This document shows, piece by piece, positions 16,415 to 23,838 of a DNA stretch of 35,275 nt. Origin of the DNA: Lentimicrobiaceae bacterium (GTDB lineage Bacteria; Bacteroidota; Bacteroidia; Bacteroidales; UBA4417); the NCBI GenBank assembly GCA_028697555.1, contig JAQVEX010000026.1, forward strand, positions 1-35,275. Reading direction: 5' to 3'. The stretch's first letter is position 1. Each line of letters opens with the position of its first letter. The notes beneath the pieces were generated by a model. It searched no databases and was not told the origin of the DNA. It saw only the letters and a program-made list of their open reading frames with translations. A program made the position numbers and the translations under genes.

Positions 16415-16545
16415 CGGCATACATTTTTTCTGAATGGAGTTCGAAATAAATCCTTAGTGAGAACGGGAAGTTCCGAGCTTGCTCGGAAATCACCCGCACG
16501 AACTTAGGATTTATGAGAACGCAATTCAGAAAAGAAATGTCAGCC
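16415..16545. repeat. Large imperfect palindrome (MITE/REP-like candidate)
   Basis: Nested complementary segments: TCTGAATGGAGTTC (16429-16442) with GAACGCAATTCAGA (16517-16530), 12 of 14 matching; ATAAATCCT (16446-16454) with AGGATTTAT (16506-16514), perfect; and a core of TTCCGAG (16471-16477) with CTCGGAA (16482-16488), perfect over a CTTG loop. The arms probably extend to about 16415 and 16545 with interruptions. Reading frames across it are by-products of the palindrome. It carries no transposase and could be a non-autonomous element or a REP-type repeat. Confidence 0.75.
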
Positions 16546-16556
16546 TTGACTTTTTG

Positions 16557-16582
16557 GTTCTTTTGTGTCAAGACAAAAGAAC
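16557..16582. repeat. Perfect 10-bp hairpin beside the palindrome
   Basis: GTTCTTTTGT (16557-16566) and ACAAAAGAAC (16573-16582) are perfect reverse complements around the 6-base loop GTCAAG. There is no T-run on either exit side, so it is not a standard terminator. It starts about 12 bases after the large palindrome and may be part of the same element. Confidence 0.7.
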
Positions 16583-16662
16583 AAATAAAAAGAATAGAAA
16601 CTTAAAAGCTAAACTATATTTAAATTTCGAAAATTCGGGACACAATAGCCAGGGCTAATAAT

Positions 16663-16704
16663 AGCTAACAGCCAACAGCCAACAGCTAACAACCAACAGC
16701 CAAA
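16663..16704. repeat. Heptad-periodic repeat block, right arm (opposite orientation)
   Basis: Six 7-base units: AGCTAAC, AGCCAAC, AGCCAAC, AGCTAAC, AACCAAC, AGCCAAA. The reverse complement is built of GTTAGCT/GTTGGCT, closely matching the units at 16171-16209, so the two tracts face each other across about 450 bp. ATTCGGGACAC lies just before it (16634-16644). The stretch 16705-16779 holds nothing recognisable. Confidence 0.85.
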
Positions 16705-16779
16705 TAATTATCGGACAACAATAATCAATTATAAGTAAAATTTGAAGCCTAACAAAAAGCATTAGTTACAATAAATATT

Positions 16780-16787
16780 TAATTTTG
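16780..16787 (+). promoter_or_regulatory. -7 box of the P-loop kinase-like gene (TAATTTTG)
   Basis: TAATTTTG fits TAnnTTTG. Its last base is the G of an upstream in-frame GTG (16787), which therefore cannot be the start. The predicted transcript begins near 16792, about 22 nt before the ATG at 16814. No -33 TTG lies at normal spacing. Confidence 0.45.
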
Positions 16788-16813
16788 TGCCGAGTGTTTT
16801 CAAAATAAAGCAA

Positions 16814-17392
16814 ATGATAATTATAGGAATTACAGGAACCATTGGAGCAGGAAAAGGAGTTATTGTCGATTATTTGATAAATAAATACAATTTCAATCAC
16901 TTTTCCGTAAGGCAGTTTTTAATTCAGGAAATAAAAAAGCGAAACATGGAGGTAAACCGCGATAGCATGGTTGTAGTTGCCAATGAGCTACGCACGCTTA
17001 ATTCGCCTTCGTACATTACCGACCAGCTTTACAAACAAGCCGCACAACTAAACCAAAACGCAGTTATAGAAAGCATAAGAACGCCCGGCGAAGTAACTTC
17101 ACTTCGAAAATTGGGTGAGTTTATACTTTTTGCTGTTGATGCCGACCCAAAGATAAGGTACAACCGTATTGTATTACGCAATTCCGAAACCGATAATATT
17201 TCCTACGAAACTTTTTTGCAAAACGAGGAACGCGAAATGAGTTCAGATAATCCCAACGAGCAAAACATAAAAAAATGTATGCAAATGGCTGATCATCATT
17301 TTTATAACGATAGCACTCTCAATGAACTTTATAGTAAAGTTGAAGCTACGTTGGAGGTAATATTTTCGGAAATTGGAAGTTGTGATGCATAA
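16814..17392 (+). CDS. P-loop nucleotide kinase-like protein (AAA_18/dephospho-CoA-kinase-like)
   Basis: 192 aa from the ATG at 16814. MIIIGITGTIGAGKG carries a Walker A loop at residues 8-15 immediately after the first strand, as in small nucleoside-phosphate kinases. VIESIRTPGEV (about 92-102) and FAVDADPKIRYNRIVLR (about 113-129) resemble the acceptor region and the lid-proximal arginines of NMP kinase and dephospho-CoA-kinase folds. The substrate is not evident; it may be an NMP or deoxyNMP kinase or a UPF0200-like ATPase. A dCMP-deaminase-family gene lies about 260 bases away on the opposite strand, which loosely suggests nucleotide metabolism. The reading frame continues after its stop into the pseudogene described next. 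Confidence 0.75.
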   Translation: MIIIGITGTIGAGKGVIVDYLINKYNFNHFSVRQFLIQEIKKRNMEVNRDSMVVVANELRTLNSPSYITDQLYKQAAQLNQNAVIESIRTPGEVTSLRKLGEFILFAVDADPKIRYNRIVLRNSETDNISYETFLQNEEREMSSDNPNEQNIKKCMQMADHHFYNDSTLNELYSKVEATLEVIFSEIGSCDA

Positions 17393-17413
17393 ACAAATTA
17401 CAACAAATACACA

Positions 17414-17652
17414 ATTAAGAAACATAGACTAATACTTATTTTTGCTTTTATTCTAATAGCTAAGTTTTCGCACAGCCAGATAATTGATAGGTACGGATTT
17501 AATATCGGAACTTCATATTCTAACCAAACTTGGGATTACAAGTTAATGTATTATAGCCCTGACATTGACTACAAATTTGGTTTTTAAGCATTTCTTCAAG
17601 TTGAAAAAGACTAAGTAAACTCGCACGTACTTTACTGCAACAATTTACACAA
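17414..17652 (+). pseudogene. Decayed outer-membrane beta-barrel (PorT-like) gene fragment
   Basis: Reading from 17414, an ATT replaces the expected ATG. A signal-peptide-like stretch follows (KKHRLILIFAFILIAKFSHSQ is split here as KKHRLILIFAF then ILIAKFSHSQ), then a start of a barrel containing YGFNIGTSYSNQTWDYK, which resembles the N-terminus of Bacteroidota porin-family outer-membrane proteins. A stop occurs at 17585-17587. The same frame continues plausibly with AFLQVEKD before a second stop, and similarity fades towards 17650. No start codon, two in-frame stops and the missing C-terminal barrel indicate a remnant. Family assignment is from pattern memory. Confidence 0.65.
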
Positions 17653-17653
17653 G

Positions 17654-18154
17654 CTATTTCTGCTGCTCATATTCCAAAACGTCGGGGTTGACGTATTCAA
17701 GTTTAATTCCAACCTGTGCAAACATTTCCTCCGATTCGCTTCCGGTGTGGTATCTGTACTCACACACAACTCTTTTTATACCACAATTAATAATAAGCAT
17801 AGCACATGTACGGCAAGGAGTCATTTTGCAGTATAGTGTAGCACCATCAAGGGCTATACCTAACTTGGCTGCCTGACAAATTGCATTCTGCTCGGCGTGT
17901 ACAGTCCTTACGCAATGGTTAGTTACTGTACCGTCTTCGTGAGTAGTTTTTTTAAATAAATGTCCCACATCGTCACAGTGTGGCAAACCAACGGGAGAAC
18001 CCACATAGCCGGTTACCAATATTTGTTTGTTTTTTGCAATTACACAACCGCTTCTGCCTCTATCGCAGGTTGCACGCTTGGCTATGGTTTTGCTTACCTC
18101 CATAAAATATTCGTCCCACGAAGGACGCACATATTTTTCACTTTTTTCTGACAT
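17654..18154 (-). CDS. dCMP deaminase family protein
   Basis: 166 aa zinc-dependent cytidine/deoxycytidylate deaminase fold. The zinc site is HAEQNAI (His86, Glu88 as proton shuttle) and PCRTCA (Cys114, Cys117). YVRPSWDEYFMEVSKTIAKRATC at the N-terminus and the GYVGSPVGLPHCDD loop, with Cys60 and nearby His, are typical of dCMP deaminase/ComEB proteins. The expected reaction is dCMP to dUMP, feeding thymidylate synthesis in the cytoplasm. It converges on the decayed barrel gene, whose trace ends at its stop codon. A TAATTTTG box lies 57 nt upstream. Confidence 0.92.
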   Translation of the reverse strand: MSEKSEKYVRPSWDEYFMEVSKTIAKRATCDRGRSGCVIAKNKQILVTGYVGSPVGLPHCDDVGHLFKKTTHEDGTVTNHCVRTVHAEQNAICQAAKLGIALDGATLYCKMTPCRTCAMLIINCGIKRVVCEYRYHTGSESEEMFAQVGIKLEYVNPDVLEYEQQK

Positions 18155-18210
18155 GATAAACTTATTTATATAGTGCTAAATATATTTTTTTTGGTGTATA
18201 ATACTGTTTG

Positions 18211-18218
18211 CAAAATTA
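18211..18218 (-). promoter_or_regulatory. Possible -7 box of the dCMP deaminase gene (TAATTTTG)
   Basis: The minus-strand TAATTTTG fits TAnnTTTG and gives a leader of about 50 nt. No -33 TTG is at the usual spacing. The region is AT-rich, so a chance match is possible. Confidence 0.3.
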
Positions 18219-18254
18219 ATAATTATCGCAATTATTAAATAATTTAATAAAAAG

Positions 18255-18287
18255 TTGATTAAATAAATAGAAAAAATATTATCTTTG
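18255..18287 (+). promoter_or_regulatory. Promoter of the T9SS-exported CxxC protein
   Basis: TTG (18255-18257), a 22-base spacer and TATCTTTG (18280-18287) match the Bacteroidota promoter pattern. The start near 18293 gives a leader of about 24 nt before the ATG at 18317. Confidence 0.65.
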
Positions 18288-18316
18288 TTAGATAATATTA
18301 ACTAAATATCAAAAAT

Positions 18317-20164
18317 ATGAAAAAACTAATTACTTTAACATTAAGTTTATGCATTGGTATATTTGCCTTTGCTCAAACTGTTCTAATTACAGATGATTTT
18401 GAAAGCTACACAGTAGGACAAGGAATTGGTCAACAATGTGCAGGCAACCCGTGGACTACCTGGAGTGGAACTCTTGGTGGTTCCGAAGATGCAAAAGTGT
18501 CTAACGAACAGGCTTCAAACGGTACAAAATCATTAAAGGTTGTTACTAACAACGATTGTGTTTTGCTTTTGGGTGATAAAACCTCAGGCAGATACCATTA
18601 CGACTTCAAAATGAGAATTCCAACAGGAAAAATGGGTTACTTTAACGTTTTGCAAGAATTTGCAGCTGCTAATAGTTTTTGGGGTTTACAAGTTACACTT
18701 GTAGGCGGAACGGCAACTGTTGACGCTTCAGCTGCAGCAGCAACTACATTTACCTACAATCACGACACTTGGATCCCTATGAGAGTTATTATCGACTTAG
18801 ATGATGACTATGCTTCTTACTACGCTAACGACGAACACGTTTATAGCTATAAATGGTCATCGGGAGCTAATGGCGGTGGCGGACCTGTTAAAATAGGTGC
18901 CGGCGACTTTTACGGACACTCAACAGGTGGTGTGCAAGGAGAATACTTCATCGACGAACTTTCATTTACAGAAGTTGATCCTCTTGAAGCACCTTCAAAC
19001 CTTGAGGCTAATTTGGTTGATAATACAATTAGTCTAACCTGGGATGCTCCAACTTCTATAGTACCTGATAGGTATCTTGTTTTAAGAAACGGAGTGATTA
19101 TTGCCGACAATGTTACCACAACATCATATGACGATGTTCTTCCGGTTCCAACTTATCCTAACAATTACAAATATGTTGTTAAAGCATACAAAAATTTGTT
19201 AGGTTATTCAGGTTCTTCCAATATTGCAGAAGTTGCAATTCCCGGTGGAACAGATAGAGAAAAAGTCCTTACCGAAGTTGGTACAGGTTTATGGTGTCAA
19301 TATTGTCCCGGAGTGGCTTTTGCAATCGATGATTTTATAGCAAATGGCAAAGACATTGCTCCTGTTAAGTACCACATCAACGACGAATACGAAAACCCTG
19401 ACAACCTCTCTCGTGCTATGTTCTACGGTCTTGAGAATTTCCCAACTACAATATTTGACGGAGTTGAGAGAAAAGAGGGAGGTAATGCTCAACTATCGGT
19501 TTACGCATTCTTATTGCCTTTCTATGAAAATAGGGAGCAAATACCCTCAACTCACGAACTTACTGTTGAAATATCGGAGCTAACGCCAGATAATTATGTA
19601 GCAACTGTAACCGCAGAGCAACTACATGATTATTTCGCCAGCGACATATTTTTGTTTGCAGCTTTAACCGAAAGTCACATACCGCACAATTGGTTGGCAG
19701 GTATTACAGAACTTAATTATGTCAATCGTGCTATGTTCCCGTCAGGTACCGGTACTTATGTTAATTTTGCATCAGGTAATACCCAAGTTGTGCAATTAGA
19801 CGTTAATTTAGATCCGGCTTTCGTAAAAGATAATTGTCAACTTGTTATTTGGTTGCAACATATGCCATCACAAGAGGTAATACAAACCAAATTAATAGAC
19901 ATGAAATATGTTTCTGTTAAAGATAAAGATCAGGTTGTGTTGAATATGTTCCCGAACCCAACTTCCAAATACTTGAATATAGAAGCTAATAATGTTAAAC
20001 CTATTACATACATTATTACAGATATTAGAGGACAAGTTATCGTTCCTTCAACAGTAATGGAAGGCAACACCGCTAAGATAGATGTTTCTTCCTGGAAAAC
20101 AGGTATGTATATTTTAAGAACAGATAACGGAACAGTTAAAAAATTCTCTGTAATTACTAAATAA
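18317..20164 (+). CDS. Secreted FN3/Omp28-like protein with T9SS type A sorting domain
   Basis: 615 aa. A signal peptide (about 1-20, ending FAFAQ) is followed by a jelly-roll-like domain starting DDFESY (about 25-220). Next is a fibronectin type III domain (about 225-310, PSNLEANLVDNTISLTWDAP). A thioredoxin/Omp28-like domain follows (about 313-520) with REKVLTEVGTGLWCQYCPG, where Cys327 and Cys330 form WCxxC. The C-terminal domain (about 535-615, FPNPTSKYLNIE to the end) is a T9SS sorting signal, so the protein should cross the outer membrane and be surface-bound or released. A disulfide-related role is inferred from the CxxC only. It has a consensus promoter and a strong terminator and stands alone. 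Confidence 0.88.
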   Translation: MKKLITLTLSLCIGIFAFAQTVLITDDFESYTVGQGIGQQCAGNPWTTWSGTLGGSEDAKVSNEQASNGTKSLKVVTNNDCVLLLGDKTSGRYHYDFKMRIPTGKMGYFNVLQEFAAANSFWGLQVTLVGGTATVDASAAAATTFTYNHDTWIPMRVIIDLDDDYASYYANDEHVYSYKWSSGANGGGGPVKIGAGDFYGHSTGGVQGEYFIDELSFTEVDPLEAPSNLEANLVDNTISLTWDAPTSIVPDRYLVLRNGVIIADNVTTTSYDDVLPVPTYPNNYKYVVKAYKNLLGYSGSSNIAEVAIPGGTDREKVLTEVGTGLWCQYCPGVAFAIDDFIANGKDIAPVKYHINDEYENPDNLSRAMFYGLENFPTTIFDGVERKEGGNAQLSVYAFLLPFYENREQIPSTHELTVEISELTPDNYVATVTAEQLHDYFASDIFLFAALTESHIPHNWLAGITELNYVNRAMFPSGTGTYVNFASGNTQVVQLDVNLDPAFVKDNCQLVIWLQHMPSQEVIQTKLIDMKYVSVKDKDQVVLNMFPNPTSKYLNIEANNVKPITYIITDIRGQVIVPSTVMEGNTAKIDVSSWKTGMYILRTDNGTVKKFSVITK

Positions 20165-20193
20165 CGTTCTTATCGGATAGAATTTTTAATACC

Positions 20194-20233
20194 AAATAAA
20201 TAGGGGTGGCTTCAAAACCACCCCTATTTATTT
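20194..20233. terminator. Strong bidirectional terminator
   Basis: A perfect 16-bp stem (20194-20209 with 20218-20233) has GGGGTGG/CCACCCC at its heart, an 8-base loop, and AAATAAAT/ATTTATTT outer arms that supply a U-run in both directions. It lies between the convergent ends of the T9SS-exported gene and pdxS and should stop transcription from both. Confidence 0.92.
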
Positions 20234-20256
20234 TCAAACTCTATGTAAATTAAAAC

Positions 20257-21135
20257 TTACCAACCTCTGCCGGCAAATTTCTCGTCATCGTCCATTGTTG
20301 ATATTCCAATTCCAACCATTGGTTCGCCAATGCCTTTCGAAGCTTCCATAACTTTAACAGGGTCTTTATAATTTGTTGTTGCCATTACAATTGCTTTTGC
20401 TCTTTTAACCGGATCACCCGATTTAAATATTCCCGAACCTACAAAAACACCATCGCAACCCAATTGCATCATAAGTGCAGCATCGGCAGGAGTAGCTATA
20501 CCTCCGGCAGCAAAATTAACCACCGGCAAGCGATTTAGTTTGCGTACCTGTAGGGCAACATCGTATGGGATTCCGTTTACTTTGCAGAAAGGAATAACTT
20601 CGGCTTCGTCGAGTGTGCATAATATTTTAATGTCTTTATTCATCTGACGCATGTGTCTAACAGCTTCAACAACGTCGCCTGTGCCGGCTTCACCTTTTGT
20701 ACGTATCATCGATGCACCTTCGGCAATACGACGTGCGGCTTCGCCTAAATTACGTGCTCCACAAACAAAAGGAGTCTTAAATGCACGCTTGTCAATATGG
20801 TTTTCTTCGTCGGCAGGTGTTAAAACCTCACTCTCATCAATAAAATCTATTTTTAAAGTTTCAAGAATCTGAGCCTCAACAAAATGACCAATTCTTACTT
20901 TTGCCATTACCGGAATAGAAACGCTTGCTTGTATTTTTGTTATCATTTCAGGATCGGACATGCGAGCTACACCTCCGTCTTTTCTAATATCGGCAGGTAC
21001 ACGTTCCAATGCCATAACCGCTACAGCCCCCGCATCTTCAGCTATCTTGGCTTGTTCGGGGTTTGTAACATCCATAATAACTCCACCCTTCAGTGCTTCA
21101 ACTAATTGTGAATGTGATTCATATGTTCTTTTCAT
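20257..21135 (-). CDS. pdxS: Pyridoxal 5-phosphate synthase, synthase subunit (PdxS)
   Basis: 292 aa, the usual length. In the DXP-independent route it forms PLP from ribose 5-phosphate, glyceraldehyde 3-phosphate and ammonia. The (beta/alpha)8 barrel shows GGVIMDV with Asp22, VMAKVRIGH with Lys79 and [10 protein letters not shown] with Lys147. These match the two active-site lysines at 81 and 149 in well-known PdxS proteins with a constant offset of two. [12 protein letters not shown] and [10 protein letters not shown] are the phosphate-binding loops. The glutaminase partner pdxT, usually adjacent, is not next to it: the gene is flanked by a terminator and a divergent-side gap. Ammonia would need an unlinked PdxT or free ammonium. 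Confidence 0.96.
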   Translation of the reverse strand: MKRTYESHSQLVEALKGGVIMDVTNPEQAKIAEDAGAVAVMALERVPADIRKDGGVARMSDPEMITKIQASVSIPVMAKVRIGHFVEAQILETLKIDFIDESEVLTPADEENHIDKRAFKTPFVCGARNLGEAARRIAEGASMIRTKGEAGTGDVVEAVRHMRQMNKDIKILCTLDEAEVIPFCKVNGIPYDVALQVRKLNRLPVVNFAAGGIATPADAALMMQLGCDGVFVGSGIFKSGDPVKRAKAIVMATTNYKDPVKVMEASKGIGEPMVGIGISTMDDDEKFAGRGW

Positions 21136-21173
21136 TTTATCTATTTTTAATTGTTTTTGTTTAAATAATCGTG

Positions 21174-21181
21174 CAAAGTTA
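21174..21181 (-). promoter_or_regulatory. Possible pdxS promoter (-7 box TAACTTTG)
   Basis: The minus-strand TAACTTTG fits TAnnTTTG and would start a transcript near 21167, about 32 nt before the pdxS ATG. No TTG was seen 19-23 bases upstream. The rest of the gap, 21182-21338, holds only a weak hairpin, AAGTGT/ACACTT, at about 21261-21282. Confidence 0.45.
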
Positions 21182-21338
21182 TGTTATTTTTATAATTGCT
21201 TAATCTTAATTAAATATAAACTTGGTTTAATGGACAAAAGTGATGCTTTTTTTTATGGAGAAGTGTCTATCAATAAACACTTTTAGGTGTTGTATGTACA
21301 GATAGAAATACATGAAGACAATAATTATATAACTAAAG

Positions 21339-23687
21339 TTATCTCCGACTACGTATTGCTTTTTGCGAATCTATTAATTTTCCGTTTTTGTCAAACAGAA
21401 CAATAATATAATTGCCATATATATCACTATTGGGTTGCCATTTTATAGTCGACCGGTCGGGAATATATTTTTGCGAGAAAACCAATTTGCCTTCCGAATC
21501 GAATATTTTAATATATCCATCACTTTTGTAATTCGATATAATATTAAAATGTTCGCTTGTAGGATTAGGGTATATATTTATTATCGATTTTTCTACCTTA
21601 CTAATATAGCTATCATCGGTATTCAAATAATTATAATCCCATGCGGCAAACGTGTATTCACCGGGCTTAAGCGTATCAATAGTAATATTTCCACCCATCC
21701 ATGTGCCACTTATATTAAAGTTAATAGGCGACCAATCTTTACTAGCGTTAATTCTGTACAGCATGACAATGGAATCGTTGCGATTTTGTGTTAGGTTAAG
21801 TTCAAATCCTTGCGTTTTCGTGTACGGGAATTTGCCGCTTGTAACAAACCCTTCGGGAAAAACACCTTCAATAGTCCAATATCTGGTATCCGAAAGCCTA
21901 AGTCCTTTAATGTTGTTTTTCAAACTATCGGGAGCAACCCAGTTGTGAGTAACTCTAACCAAAGCCGAGTCGGTAATGTTGGTTGTATTTATACTCATAA
22001 ATGTTTCGGGAAAATTGTAAGCCCCAACTTGTTTAATAATCACTGCTTCGTCTGTTGTAGCGTCAGAAATTTTTTCGTTGTAGTCAATCATAGTAGCAAC
22101 AGGTTCAAAAGCCATGTAAAACTTCTTTTTTCCTGTTGCACCCGAAAAAATCATAGTATCGGTATAAAACTGCCATGTGTTTGAAACAAAGGTGATTTCA
22201 ACATGATTGTCGTTGGCGTAATTCGGTAGTTCTTTAAGTCTTTGTCTGACTGTTACTTCAACTTCGCTGTGTGGGCAAGTCGGAGAAATAACTATAGAAT
22301 CAATCGAAAAATGCGGAAACCCCGGCGATTCAACCCAAGTTTCAAAAAACGGTGCCATATCAATGCCTGTGTGCAATGTCAAAAAATTCTTTAAAGTATC
22401 GGACGATGCGTGGCTATATTTATATGTATTTATATACTCTTTAACAGCATCGAAGAAAATGCTGTCGCCTAAGTAGTTTCTAAGCGTATGAACAACCTGT
22501 CCGCCTTTATCGTAAACGGTACTGCCATATGTAAGCGTTTCGGGTATGTCGTAAAGTGCGTAATAACCTCCGTCTGTCTTGTGTGTTTTAAGCAAAACAT
22601 CTTTTAGTTTTTTACGCATGTTGTTTTTATACGCATCTTTTCCATACAAAAATTCCTTATAAAGCGATTCGCACCATACAGCCCAACCTTCGTTGAGCCA
22701 CATATGTCCGGCACTCGAGCAAGTTACTGCATCACCAAACCACATGTGCGACAACTCATGAGCATACCACCATTCCAAGTCGGTATTGCCACTCCAGCCC
22801 GAGTATGGATAGCTTATATTGGCGGCATGTTCCATAGCCCCATTTGATGTAGCTGTGAACCCAATGCGTTCAAAAGGGTAGGCACCAAAGCAGTCTTCAA
22901 AAATGGATGTAATCTCTTTTAAATTAACAAAAGTAGATGCAATTCTCGCTGTATCGCCAGCTCTACAGGTAAAGGTAATTGGAACGGTGTCGTATTGTCC
23001 TACAAAGGAATCTTCAATTGTGAAATATTTCCCAATACTCGCCGATATTAAATATGTTGGCAAAGTATGTTCGGTTTTCCAGTGCCAAGTAGTAGTTCCG
23101 TTTCCGTTATCAATAGTATCATATAAAAAACCGCCGCTTGTCGCTTGTTTATCGTTGCTTGTTGTAATCAGCACATCAAATAAAGCTCTATCGGTAAAAT
23201 TATCAAAACATGGAAACCAAGCTTTGCCTAAATTATGAGGGATAGAGCTAAAACCTACACCCAAATTATAAGCAAAATCGCCGGCAAAATGAAAGCCGCC
23301 CCAACCCGATAAATCAATAAAAGGAGTTCCATGATAATAAACCAAAATGTTTACGGTGTCATTTTGTTGAAAATTTTGCGAAAAGTTAACAGTTAATACA
23401 CCGTCTGTGTGAGTATAATTATTATTCCTAACATTATTAACAAATACGGAATCTACATTTAAAGATAACAGTTCTAAACATACCTTATTAATATTGTTTT
23501 TCAAACATAATGCCTTAACATTTGTGTTGGCTGTTAATGTCTTTTCTGCGGTGTTTACTTCAGTCAGTTTTATTTCGTAATGAATAGCATCAAAGTCCTG
23601 AGTACTACAAGTAGCGTTTTGAGATTTTAAAGAAATTGAGACAATTAGTGTTAAAAAAAGAGTAAAAACTGTAAACCTTTTATTCAT
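21339..23687 (-). CDS. Secreted M1-family metallopeptidase with T9SS sorting domain
   Basis: 782 aa. A signal peptide (about 1-22, ending LKSQ) is followed by an M1 aminopeptidase N-terminal beta domain (about 30-240) and the catalytic domain. The zinc site is HELSH (His310, Glu311, His314), with Glu333 in WLNEGWAVW. Tyr392 in VYDKGG stands at the transition-state tyrosine position. The exopeptidase motif reads GAMEH (283-287) instead of GAMEN. The last 75 residues (IYPNPTSEHFNI to the end) form a T9SS type A sorting domain, so it should act outside the cell, releasing N-terminal amino acids from peptides; that would complement the cytosolic PepD. A TAnnTTTG box lies about 42 nt upstream. Substrate preference is unknown. 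Confidence 0.94.
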   Translation of the reverse strand: MNKRFTVFTLFLTLIVSISLKSQNATCSTQDFDAIHYEIKLTEVNTAEKTLTANTNVKALCLKNNINKVCLELLSLNVDSVFVNNVRNNNYTHTDGVLTVNFSQNFQQNDTVNILVYYHGTPFIDLSGWGGFHFAGDFAYNLGVGFSSIPHNLGKAWFPCFDNFTDRALFDVLITTSNDKQATSGGFLYDTIDNGNGTTTWHWKTEHTLPTYLISASIGKYFTIEDSFVGQYDTVPITFTCRAGDTARIASTFVNLKEITSIFEDCFGAYPFERIGFTATSNGAMEHAANISYPYSGWSGNTDLEWWYAHELSHMWFGDAVTCSSAGHMWLNEGWAVWCESLYKEFLYGKDAYKNNMRKKLKDVLLKTHKTDGGYYALYDIPETLTYGSTVYDKGGQVVHTLRNYLGDSIFFDAVKEYINTYKYSHASSDTLKNFLTLHTGIDMAPFFETWVESPGFPHFSIDSIVISPTCPHSEVEVTVRQRLKELPNYANDNHVEITFVSNTWQFYTDTMIFSGATGKKKFYMAFEPVATMIDYNEKISDATTDEAVIIKQVGAYNFPETFMSINTTNITDSALVRVTHNWVAPDSLKNNIKGLRLSDTRYWTIEGVFPEGFVTSGKFPYTKTQGFELNLTQNRNDSIVMLYRINASKDWSPINFNISGTWMGGNITIDTLKPGEYTFAAWDYNYLNTDDSYISKVEKSIINIYPNPTSEHFNIISNYKSDGYIKIFDSEGKLVFSQKYIPDRSTIKWQPNSDIYGNYIIVLFDKNGKLIDSQKAIRSRR

Positions 23688-23728
23688 AATAATATGTTTT
23701 ATTTTGATTAATAATTTTCATTGGTCAA

Positions 23729-23736
23729 CAAAAATA
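23729..23736 (-). promoter_or_regulatory. Possible promoter of the M1 peptidase gene (-7 box TATTTTTG)
   Basis: The minus-strand TATTTTTG fits TAnnTTTG and predicts a leader of about 35 nt. No TTG at normal spacing was found. It diverges from the rpsL promoter located 70 bases away. Confidence 0.4.
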
Positions 23737-23803
23737 CAAATCGCCGGATATTTTCACTAAAATCAGCGATAAAATAAAAAAAGTAAAAAAAAATGTGATA
23801 ATG

Positions 23804-23834
23804 TTTGTCATTTATAAAAAAATGTTTACTTTTG
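23804..23834 (+). promoter_or_regulatory. Promoter of the rpsL ribosomal cluster
   Basis: TTTG (23804-23807), a 19-base spacer and TACTTTTG (23827-23834) form one of the best Bacteroidota-type promoters in the window. The start is expected at about 23838-23841, so the rpsL leader would be about 275 nt. No other TAnnTTTG box lies between 23835 and the rpsL ATG. Confidence 0.75.
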
Positions 23835-23838
23835 CAAA

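Noticed and set aside
16347..16571. A 74-codon minus-strand open frame
   Set aside because: It lies across the large palindrome and hairpin. Its residues are explained by the repeat arms, and it has no promoter or family resemblance.
16557..16582. Intrinsic terminator
   Set aside because: A perfect stem, but neither side is followed by a U-run and no gene ends nearby.
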